A stretch of DNA of 38,572 nt from Streptomyces xiaopingdaonensis (GTDB lineage: Bacteria; Actinomycetota; Actinomycetes; Streptomycetales; Streptomycetaceae), in NCBI RefSeq assembly GCF_000262345.1, contig NZ_AJTQ01000230.1:1-38572 (forward strand). Direction: 5' to 3'. The position numbers were made by a program, and so were the translations under genes. This document shows, piece by piece, positions 18,602 through 27,368 of the stretch. Below the pieces are notes generated by a model. The model was not told the DNA's origin. It worked only from the letters and a program-made list of their open reading frames with translations, and did not search any database. Position 1 is the stretch's first letter. Every line of letters begins with the position of its first letter.

Positions 18602-18866
18602 CTGGCGGTTTCCTCACATGTATCGATTACAGCGTGTACCTCCAGGAACGAGCCGCATTGAGGGCGAGCCCTGAAAGAGTCAGGGCAGGGGACGACAACC
18701 GGTCCCCGGCGGTGCCCGTGCCGGTAGTCGCGAACACGGCGCCCGTCCGCAGCCTCTGCCGAAAGGACGCCACGACCTCGACTCCGGTGGGCGGACACGG
18801 CCCATCACGTCGTAACCGCCAGGCACCGCCTACCCCGGACCCCCGACCCGCGCCCGGGACCGCTCA

Positions 18867-18915
18867 GGCACACGTGTGCCCTGCCGCGCGGCAGCGCCCG
18901 CCCGAACTGCGGGCG
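18867..18915. repeat. Three back-to-back palindromes (terminator cluster candidate)
   Basis: GGCACACGTGTGCC (18867-18880) and CTGCCGCGCGGCAG (18881-18894) are perfect 14-base palindromes with no gap between them. CGCCCGC/GCGGGCG arms (18895-18901 and 18909-18915) follow at once. They may be a transcription barrier between the Rhs module and the FUSC gene or regulator sites. Confidence 0.55.
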
Positions 18916-19010
18916 CCGTGCCCGGCCCCGTAGGCGTCTGTGCTCCGGACGCCATCCGGCAGTACGGCTCCCGGCGCGGGCCGCTGCCCCGGAGGACCTG
19001 GTCGTCTGCC

Positions 19011-19016
19011 TATTCT
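19011..19016 (+). promoter_or_regulatory. Putative -10 of a leaderless FUSC transcript
   Basis: TATTCT ends six bases before the ATG at 19023, so transcription would begin at or next to the start codon. No good ribosome-binding site precedes that ATG, which agrees with a leaderless mRNA. The -35 is weak. Confidence 0.4.
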
Positions 19017-19022
19017 CGGGGC

Positions 19023-21362
19023 ATGAAGGTGACGCCGTGGCTCCGTGCGATCGCGGGCACCGCGCGGTCCGGACTGAGTGTGGAGCGCAGCTCCCTGACG
19101 CCGTATATCGCGATCCGCGGTGCGTGCGGGGTGGCCGTCGTCGTCGGGCTGCTGCTCGTCTTCGCCGACCCGAAGCTCGCCGTCTCCTCCGCCTTCGGGG
19201 CCTTCGCCTCCGGGGTGGCGACGTTCCAGCGCAGTTGGCGGCCGCGGCCGATCCTCGCGCTCTCGGCCGCCGGGGGGCTCGCCGTCTCGACGTTCCTCGG
19301 GTACCTGCTCGTCGGGTACCCGGAGGCGTTCGTCCTGCTCGTCGCCGTCTGGGCGTTCGGTGCGGGGATGGCGTGGGCCGCGGGGCCGACGGCGGGCGTC
19401 GTGGCCGCGCTCACCGTCGGCGTGATGCTGGTGGCGGTCACCCTGCCGACGAGCGTCATGGGGGCGCTCTTCCACGCGGCGCTGATCGCGATGGGCGGCG
19501 TCGTCCAGGCGCTGCTGATCGTCCTCTTTCCACTGCGGCCGTGGGCCGAGCGCCGCGACGCGCTCGCCGACGCGCTCGCCGGCGTCGCCGACTACGCCCG
19601 CAGGCTTCGCCACGACCCCGTCGCCCCCTTCGACCCCGAACCGCTCATCGAGGCGCGCAACGCCGCGGCCGTGACGGCCCGCCAGGCCCGCCGCCGCCCG
19701 CGCCAACTCCACGGTTACCGGGCGCTCGCCGAGCGCTTCCGCCCCGTCCTCGCCTCACTCGCCGACCCGATCGTCGGCGGCGTACCCGACGAGGGCCCCG
19801 AGCGCGACCGGGTGCGCGAACTCCTCAGCGCCGCCGCCACCGTCCTCGACGCCACGGCCCGCGCCATCCGCCGCAGCGAGCGCATCCGCGTCCCCGCCGA
19901 GGCGCTCCAAGTGCTGCGCACGCCGGAGGACGACGAGGTACTCACGGGCCCTGCCGAGCGCGCCGCGATACGGCTCGCCGCGCTCACCGACGACGCGGTC
20001 GAGGCGGCGCAGGAGCCGGTCGAGGTGACGCGCCCCGCGCTGCTGCCGCGGGTCACCTGGTACACGGCGCCCGAGGGCCCCGGGCCGCGCGACGCCGAGG
20101 CGGTGTTCACGCCCGAGCCGCGCGAGGGGGGCCGCCTGGAGGACGAGTGGCGCAACTACGCGGCCGACGAGTCCGCCGAACTCCCGGCCGTCGAGGCCCG
20201 AAGAGAGGAGCAGAGCGCGCGGGAGCGCCACCTCCCGCGGACGTCGATCGGCGGGAGGATCCCGGTCGTGGCGCGGACGATCCGGCGCGAGCTGCACTTC
20301 TCGTCCCAGATCTGCCGGCACGCGCTGCGCGTCTCCGGCGTCGCCTCCGCCGGCTACCTGATCGGTACCGCGCTCCCGCCCGTCCACGGCTACTGGGCGC
20401 CGCTCACCGCGGTGATGGTGCTCCGCCCCGACTTCTCGCGCACGTACGAGCGGGGGTTCGGACGGTTCGTCGGCACCCTCGTCGGTGTCGGCCTCGCCGG
20501 GACGATCACGGCGCTCCTCAACCCCGGTCCTTACGCCTGCGCGGGGCTCGCGGTCCTCTTCGTCGCGGGCATGTACCTGCTGATGCACACGGGGTACGCC
20601 ATCTCCCAGGGATGTGTGAGCGCCTACGTCGTCTTCCTGCTCGGGATCGCCGGCAACGAGTGGTCGCAGACCGTCTCCGAACGGGTCCTGCTCACGGCCT
20701 TCGGCGGGGTGCTGGCGATGCTGAGCTACGCGTTCTTCCCCGCCTGGGAGACGCCGCACCTCCGCGACCGCCTCGCCGACTGGCTCGCCGCGACGGGGAG
20801 TTACGCGTGCGCCGTCTTCGACGCGCTCGCTCACCCGGCGGAGCGCCGCCCCCGTCAGGTGCGCGACAGCCTCCTCGACGCCCGGTCCGCGCGCCAGGAG
20901 TGGGAGCAGACCGTCGCGCGCGCGGAGGCCGAACCGGTGCGCGACCGCGGCCGGATCTCGCAGCGCTCCGCGACGCAGGCGCAGTCCGCGCTCGTGACGT
21001 GGGGGCGTGCGGTGATGCTGCTGGAGGCGCACGTACCGGCGGAGGCGCGCTCGACGACGTCGGGGCGGGGGGCCGAGGGGGCGCAGGGGCCGGTCGCCAA
21101 GTCGGCCGAGGGGACGGTACGGAAGCCTTCGAAGCCCTCGGAGGAGGGCGCCGCCGGGTTCACCGCGGTGCTGCGTCCGGCGGTGGAGTCCGCGGCGCGG
21201 GCGGTGCGGGAGAGCGAACCGCTCGACTGGAGCGCGGTGCACGCGGAGTTGGCGTCCTGGGAGGCGCGCGAGTCCCACCCGCACTCCGTGGCGCTGCGCA
21301 CCGCGCAGCTCGTCGTCGAGGGGCTCGACGACCTCGCGGACGCGGTGCAGCCGCGCGCCTGA
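19023..21362 (+). CDS. FUSC-family (fusaric acid resistance-like) inner-membrane protein
   Basis: A 779-residue membrane protein with two hydrophobic blocks. One is near residues 25-165 (GVAVVVGLLLVFA, TFLGYLLVG, VVAALTVGVMLVAVTL); the second, near 420-580, carries the family mark WAPLTAVMVLRPDFSRTYERG. Long hydrophilic, charged stretches follow each block. This matches the duplicated FUSC/YccS arrangement of putative aromatic-acid or drug efflux proteins; the substrate is unknown. ATG 19023 is preferred because the conserved hydrophobic region starts soon after. The gene converges on nhaA with four bases between stop codons. Confidence 0.82.
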   Translation: MKVTPWLRAIAGTARSGLSVERSSLTPYIAIRGACGVAVVVGLLLVFADPKLAVSSAFGAFASGVATFQRSWRPRPILALSAAGGLAVSTFLGYLLVGYPEAFVLLVAVWAFGAGMAWAAGPTAGVVAALTVGVMLVAVTLPTSVMGALFHAALIAMGGVVQALLIVLFPLRPWAERRDALADALAGVADYARRLRHDPVAPFDPEPLIEARNAAAVTARQARRRPRQLHGYRALAERFRPVLASLADPIVGGVPDEGPERDRVRELLSAAATVLDATARAIRRSERIRVPAEALQVLRTPEDDEVLTGPAERAAIRLAALTDDAVEAAQEPVEVTRPALLPRVTWYTAPEGPGPRDAEAVFTPEPREGGRLEDEWRNYAADESAELPAVEARREEQSARERHLPRTSIGGRIPVVARTIRRELHFSSQICRHALRVSGVASAGYLIGTALPPVHGYWAPLTAVMVLRPDFSRTYERGFGRFVGTLVGVGLAGTITALLNPGPYACAGLAVLFVAGMYLLMHTGYAISQGCVSAYVVFLLGIAGNEWSQTVSERVLLTAFGGVLAMLSYAFFPAWETPHLRDRLADWLAATGSYACAVFDALAHPAERRPRQVRDSLLDARSARQEWEQTVARAEAEPVRDRGRISQRSATQAQSALVTWGRAVMLLEAHVPAEARSTTSGRGAEGAQGPVAKSAEGTVRKPSKPSEEGAAGFTAVLRPAVESAARAVRESEPLDWSAVHAELASWEARESHPHSVALRTAQLVVEGLDDLADAVQPRA

Positions 21363-21366
21363 CGCG

Positions 21367-21370
<4 letters not shown>
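21359..21370. repeat. 12-bp palindrome holding both convergent stop codons
   Basis: CTGACGCGTCAG is a perfect palindrome. Its left TGA ends the FUSC gene and its right TCA is the TGA of nhaA on the other strand. No larger terminator was found between the genes. Confidence 0.8.
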
Positions 21371-22782
<1,412 letters not shown>

Positions 22783-23051
22783 CTGCTGGCTCCGGGGTGG
22801 TGGCGGACAGGGGGCGCTTCGTCGCCGACCAGTCTTCCCGGCACACCTAGTCGTGCTCAGCAGGCACGGACACCTCCACCGTAACCACACGCGTGGAGCC
22901 TCCCGCAATGAGGTCACCGCGCTGACCGGCGACTACGGGACCGGGCGCGGTGCCCGGAGCGGTCCCGCGGAGCGGCGCGGGGGCCTATGCTGCCGGGGTC
23001 GGACCCGGCGGTGGGCGCCGGAGCGGGGCAGGGGGCGAGGTCGGTGGAGAG

Positions 23052-24158
23052 GTGAAGCGCGGCGCGATACCCGAGGAGTACCTCGGAACGTACGCGGAGG
23101 TCCTCGCCGAGGTGAGCGACACGGGGCGGCTGCTGCGCCGTCCCGAACTCGACTCCTTCCGGGACCTCGGTGAGCGCGCCGCCGAGGAGGGGCACAGCAT
23201 GCGGCAGCTCGTCGGCCTCTACCTCGCCGAGACCCGCAGGGTCTGGGCGGCGCTCCCCGGTGTCGCCAGGGTGGCGGGCGCGAGCGAGCGCGGGCGCACG
23301 GGGGACGCGGTGCTCGGCGCCGTCGAGGCCGCGGTGTCGGCCGTGGGCGAGGGGTACGAGCGGGCGCAGCGGATGGCCGTGCGCCAAGAGGAGGCGGCGC
23401 GGCGGGAGTTCGTCGACGACCTGCTCCACGGGCGGAGCAACCTCGGCAGGCTCGCCGAGCGTGCCCAGTGGTTCGGCCTCCACCTCGCGGACCGGCACGC
23501 GGTAGCCGTCGTGGAGGGCGTCGAGAAGTACGAGGACGCCAACCCGGTGGTGCGCCGGATCGAGCGGGAGCTCTTCGGGCGCTTCGAGGAGCGGGACGTC
23601 CTGCTCACCACGAAGGACGGGCGGCTCGTCTGCGTCGTCGGCTCCAGCAACGCGGCGGTCCTGGAGGCGTTCGCGGAGCTGGCGGAGCGGCCGGGCCCCG
23701 GCTACCGGGCGGCGCGGCGGGTGGCGATCGGGCGGGAGCACGTCGGCGCCAGCGGGGTGGTGCGCAGCTACGAGGAGGCGGTGGGGGCGCTCGATCTCGC
23801 GGAGCACCTCGTGCTGGAGCAGGTGCGGCTGAGCGCGGCCGAACTCCTCGTCTTCCCCGTCCTGTTGCGGGACAGGGCCGCCATCGCCGACCTCGTACGC
23901 ACCGTCCTCGGCCCGCTCACGCAGGCGCGCGGGGGAGCGGAGCCGCTGCTGGGGACGGTGCTGGAGTGCTCGGCCGCCGGGTACGTCAACGCGGCGGCGG
24001 CGCGGCGGCTGGGGGTGAGCGTGCGGACGCTCTCGTACCGCCTGGAGCGCATCAAGTCCCTCACGGGGTACGACCCCTCGAACTCGCTCCACCGCTACAC
24101 GCTGGAGACCGCGGCCATGGGCGCGCGGCTCCTCGGCTGGCCCGACACGGAGCTGTGA
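23052..24158 (+). CDS. PucR/CdaR-type transcriptional regulator
   Basis: A DNA-binding regulator with a C-terminal PucR-type helix-turn-helix: YVNAAAARRLGVSVRTLSYR and then LERIKSLTGYDP near the end. The preceding GGDEF-like/CdaR region has VRRIEREL and VVRSYEEAVGALDLA, normal in this family. The first 120 residues resemble the helical RsbRD-like input domain seen in many streptomycete members (SMRQLVGLYLAETRRVW). The start is uncertain: GTG 23052 has a GAGG about 11 bases before it, and the frame is open back to ATG 22950 through Gly-rich non-conserved codons. It is divergent from nhaA. No target is visible. Confidence 0.82.
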   Translation: MKRGAIPEEYLGTYAEVLAEVSDTGRLLRRPELDSFRDLGERAAEEGHSMRQLVGLYLAETRRVWAALPGVARVAGASERGRTGDAVLGAVEAAVSAVGEGYERAQRMAVRQEEAARREFVDDLLHGRSNLGRLAERAQWFGLHLADRHAVAVVEGVEKYEDANPVVRRIERELFGRFEERDVLLTTKDGRLVCVVGSSNAAVLEAFAELAERPGPGYRAARRVAIGREHVGASGVVRSYEEAVGALDLAEHLVLEQVRLSAAELLVFPVLLRDRAAIADLVRTVLGPLTQARGGAEPLLGTVLECSAAGYVNAAAARRLGVSVRTLSYRLERIKSLTGYDPSNSLHRYTLETAAMGARLLGWPDTEL

Positions 24159-24406
24159 GGCGCGCCCGTACGAACCACCCTGCGCCGCACGGGGGTTGAG
24201 CCGGCCGCACCAACGGCACACGACTGTGACACGCAGAAGGCCGTGCGGTGACGCTCCGTCGGCAGGATGGCCCCCGTGTTACAGCAGTGTTTCGCGCGGA
24301 GCCGGACGTAAAAAAGCCATAAAGATTGCCGGGATCTGGCAATGTGCGAAGGCGACGCTCCGCGCCACAATGGATGCACACCGCAACCGGAACGGGGGAG
24401 AGGGCG
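24159..24406. other. Intergenic region upstream of the flotillin operon
   Basis: No gene. It contains an unusually A/T-rich patch (24309-24329) for this genome, next to the inverted repeat at 24325-24343, so it probably carries the promoter of the three-gene operon. I could not fix the -35 and -10 elements. Confidence 0.4.
24325..24343. repeat. Inverted repeat, possible operator of the flotillin operon
   Basis: ATTGCC (24325-24330) and GGCAAT (24338-24343) are perfect arms around seven bases. It is 63 bases upstream of the first gene's start, a plausible operator position. Confidence 0.4.
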
Positions 24407-25042
24407 TTGGGAGACTTCATCTCGTACGCGTTGGCGTTTCCGACCGTCCTGTTCGGATTTCCGCTGGTTGTGGTCGTGGCCTACTGGCTGCTTGTCCTGG
24501 TGGGCCTGGCCGGGGTCGATGCCCCCGACGGGGGTGGGGGCATCGATTCCGACCCCTCGGCCGCCGGCTCCCAAGGGGGCCTCGCCGGGCTCGGGTTGGG
24601 CGGCGTGCCGCTCGTCGTCGTGCTCTCGCTGCTCACCGTTGTTGCCTGGTTCGTGTCGCTCGCGGGTTCGGTGTATGCGCCATCGGGCCTTCCCTGGTCG
24701 GCGCTGGTGCTCCTCGGCGTGCTCCTCGTGGCGTGGCTCGTCACGCGGGGTTGCTGCCGACTGCTGCGTCCCTTCTTCCGCACCGAACGCCTCGTGAGCC
24801 ACCAGGACTTCGTCGGCCGGGTGTGCACGGTGCGCACCGGCCGCGTCGACGCCTCCTTCGGACAGGCCGAGGTCGTTGCGGCCGACGCGTCGACGGCGCT
24901 CGTGCAGGTCCGCTGCACCGAGCCGGACGCCGAACTCCGCGCGGGCAGCACGGCGTTGATCTTCGACTACGACGCGGACGGCTCCTTCTTCCACGTCACG
25001 CCGTACGACGGCGCGCTCGATCCGTACCAACCGCCCCGCTGA
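24407..25042 (+). CDS. YqiJ-like membrane protein with C-terminal OB fold
   Basis: A 211-residue inner-membrane protein. Three hydrophobic segments lie near residues 3-36, 66-91 and 95-118, with a Gly/Asp-rich loop between the first two. Residues about 125-205 form a soluble beta domain (VGRVCTVRTGRVDASFGQAEV, DYDADGSFFHVTPY) like the OB fold of NfeD/YqiJ proteins. Such proteins partner with flotillins, and here a flotillin gene follows after 174 bases, as in the E. coli yqiJ-yqiK pair. I place the start at TTG 24407, preceded by GGGGGAG, because conserved membrane sequence begins there; an upstream in-frame TTG at 24326 would add Arg-rich codons. Confidence 0.75.
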   Translation: MGDFISYALAFPTVLFGFPLVVVVAYWLLVLVGLAGVDAPDGGGGIDSDPSAAGSQGGLAGLGLGGVPLVVVLSLLTVVAWFVSLAGSVYAPSGLPWSALVLLGVLLVAWLVTRGCCRLLRPFFRTERLVSHQDFVGRVCTVRTGRVDASFGQAEVVAADASTALVQVRCTEPDAELRAGSTALIFDYDADGSFFHVTPYDGALDPYQPPR

Positions 25043-25216
25043 CCACGGCCGTTCACGCCGCGCGCCGCCGCGCCGACGTGACGCGACCGGCACACACACG
25101 GCGGGCGGCAGCCCGCGGCCCACCGACCCGGCGCCCCCACCCGGGCCGAGAACCGCACCCGGAAACGCAGGGGGACGGCGAGCCCGTCCCCGGAAACCAC
25201 AGGGGAACTGATCTGC

Positions 25217-27289
25217 ATGAACGCCATCTCCCTCGGCCTCGGCGTACTCCTCGCCGTCGGCCTGCTCCTCCTCGTCGTCGCCTTCTTCGCCATCAGCCGA
25301 CTCTTCCGCAAAGTGCCGCAGGGGAAGGTGCTGATCGTCTCCAAGATGCGGAAGGTGGACGTCACCTTCACCGGGCAGGTGGTGCTGCCCGTGCTGCACA
25401 GGGCCGAGATGATGGACATCTCGGTGAAGTCGATGGAGATCCACCGCACCGGCCGTGAGGGCCTCATCTGCAAGGACAACATCCGCGCCGACATCCGGAT
25501 CTCGTTCTTCGTCCGCGTCAACAAGACGGTGCAGGACGTCGTGAAGGTGGCGCAGGCGATCGGCACCGAGCGCGCGAGTGACCGGGAGACCCTCCAGGAA
25601 CTCTTCAACGCGAAGTTCTCCGAGGCGCTCAAGACCGTCGGCAAGCAGCTCGACTTCTCCGACCTCTACACCAAGCGCGACGAGTTCCGGGACCGCATCA
25701 TCGCCGTGATCGGCACCGACCTCAACGGCTACAGCCTGGAGGACGCCGCCATCGACTACCTGGAGCAGACCCCGCTCCAGCAGCTCGACACGCACAACAT
25801 CCTCGACGCCCAGGGCATCCGCAAGATCACCGAACTCACCGCCGAACAGCACGTGCGTACCAACGAGTACCAGCGGCAGGAGGAGAAGGAGATCACGCGC
25901 CAGAACGTGGACGCCCGCGAGGCCGTGCTGGAGTTGGAGCGCCGCCAGGCGGACGCCGAGATCAAGCAGCGCCGCGAGGTCGAGACCGTCCGCGCCAAGG
26001 AGGAGGCCGAGACCGCCCGGGTGCAGGCCGAGGAGCGGATGCGCGCACAGACGGCGCACCTCAAGACCGAGGAGGCGCTCGGCATCCAGAACGAGAACCG
26101 CGAGCGGGAGGTCGCCGTCGCGCAGCTCAACAGGGAGCGCGTCGTGGCGATCGAGAACGAGCGGATCGAGAAGGACCGGCTCCTCGAGGTGATCGCCCGC
26201 GACCGCGAGACCGAGCTGCGGAAGATCGCGGCCGACAAGGAGGTCGAGGCGGAGAAGCGCGACATCGCCGACGTCGTCCGCGAGCGGATCGCGGTGGAGA
26301 AGACCGTCGCGCAGCAGGAGGAGGAGATCAAGAAGCTGCGCACCGTCGAGGAGGCGGAGCGCGAGCGCCAGGCCCTCATCATCCAGGCCGAGGCGGAGGC
26401 CCAGGAGCGCCTCGTGAAGGACATCAAGGCGGCCGAGGCCGCCGAGCAGGCGGCGGAGCACCGCGCCGCCGAGGAGCTCACCCTCGCCGAGGCCCGGCGC
26501 AAGCAGGCCGACCTCGACGCGCAGTCCGCGATCCGGCTCGCCGAGGGCAAGCGTGCCGAGTCCGCGGCGGAGGGGCTCGCCGAGGCCGAGGTGCAGGAGC
26601 GGATGGCCGACGCGGTGGAGCGCAACCGCGCGGTCGAGGCCGACGCCGCCAAGGCGATGGGCCTCGCGGAGGCGACGGCCGAGAAGGAGCGCGGCCTCGC
26701 AGCCGCCGAAGCGCTCCGCGAGCGGATGCGCGCCGAGGCCGAGGGGCTCAACGAGAAGGCGTCGGCGATGGCGGCGCTCGACGAGGCGAGCAGGGAGCAC
26801 GAGGAGTACCGGCTGCGCCTGGAGGCGGAGAAGGACGTGCGGATCGCCGGCATCGACGTCCACCGGCAGGTCGCGGAGGCGCAGGCGTCCGTGGTCTCCG
26901 AGGGGCTCAAGAACGCCAGGATCGACATCGTGGGCGGCGAGTCCGTCTTCTTCGACCGCCTCGTCGGGGCGATCTCCGCGGGCAAGAGCGCGGACGCCTT
27001 CGTCGACCGCAGCGAGTCCGTGCAGGCGATGGCGGCCCCGTGGCTCGACAAGGAGAACTCCACCTTCACCCGCGACCTCGGGGCCGTCCTCGGCGGCCTC
27101 GGCGCGCAGGGCGTACGCGACCTCACGCTCACCGGGCTGCTCACCAAGCTCATCGCCGAGGAGGGCCCGAACACCTCCCAACTCCGGGCGCTCCTCGACT
27201 CGGTGAGCGGCACCCCGGCGGCCGATCTGCCGCTCTCCGCCCTCGCCGGCGGCACGGGAGCGGTCAACGGGGCGAAAGCCGCGGTCTGA
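25217..27289 (+). CDS. Flotillin-family (SPFH/Band 7) protein, YqiK-like
   Basis: A 690-residue membrane-anchored scaffold. An N-terminal hydrophobic segment (residues 5-27) anchors it. The SPFH domain spans about 30-190 (VPQGKVLIVSKMRKV, IRADIRISFFVRV, LNGYSLEDAAIDYLEQTPL). From about 200 to 560 there is a very long coiled coil of Glu/Ala/Arg heptads, then a globular Gly/Leu-containing tail with FFDRLVGAIS. It is longer than E. coli YqiK. Flotillins organise membrane microdomains and act in envelope stress and fluidity. ATG 25217 has AGGGGAA upstream. Its neighbours, an OB-fold membrane protein and a giant ATPase, suggest one complex. Confidence 0.9.
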   Translation: MNAISLGLGVLLAVGLLLLVVAFFAISRLFRKVPQGKVLIVSKMRKVDVTFTGQVVLPVLHRAEMMDISVKSMEIHRTGREGLICKDNIRADIRISFFVRVNKTVQDVVKVAQAIGTERASDRETLQELFNAKFSEALKTVGKQLDFSDLYTKRDEFRDRIIAVIGTDLNGYSLEDAAIDYLEQTPLQQLDTHNILDAQGIRKITELTAEQHVRTNEYQRQEEKEITRQNVDAREAVLELERRQADAEIKQRREVETVRAKEEAETARVQAEERMRAQTAHLKTEEALGIQNENREREVAVAQLNRERVVAIENERIEKDRLLEVIARDRETELRKIAADKEVEAEKRDIADVVRERIAVEKTVAQQEEEIKKLRTVEEAERERQALIIQAEAEAQERLVKDIKAAEAAEQAAEHRAAEELTLAEARRKQADLDAQSAIRLAEGKRAESAAEGLAEAEVQERMADAVERNRAVEADAAKAMGLAEATAEKERGLAAAEALRERMRAEAEGLNEKASAMAALDEASREHEEYRLRLEAEKDVRIAGIDVHRQVAEAQASVVSEGLKNARIDIVGGESVFFDRLVGAISAGKSADAFVDRSESVQAMAAPWLDKENSTFTRDLGAVLGGLGAQGVRDLTLTGLLTKLIAEEGPNTSQLRALLDSVSGTPAADLPLSALAGGTGAVNGAKAAV

Positions 27290-27368
27290 CGGGCACGGGC
27301 CGCCCCCGGGCGGCCCGATCCGCCGGGAGTGGAGGAGAGAGGGCGCAGAGGAGATGGGGAGACGAGCG

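Larger units (their letters stand above)
18602..19022. other. Intergenic region between immunity gene and FUSC gene
   Basis: The first 50 bases keep the low G+C of the toxin tip, then composition returns to normal. No gene or recognisable toxin fragment was found. The right part carries three adjacent palindromes (18867-18915) and the putative leaderless promoter of the FUSC gene. Confidence 0.45.
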
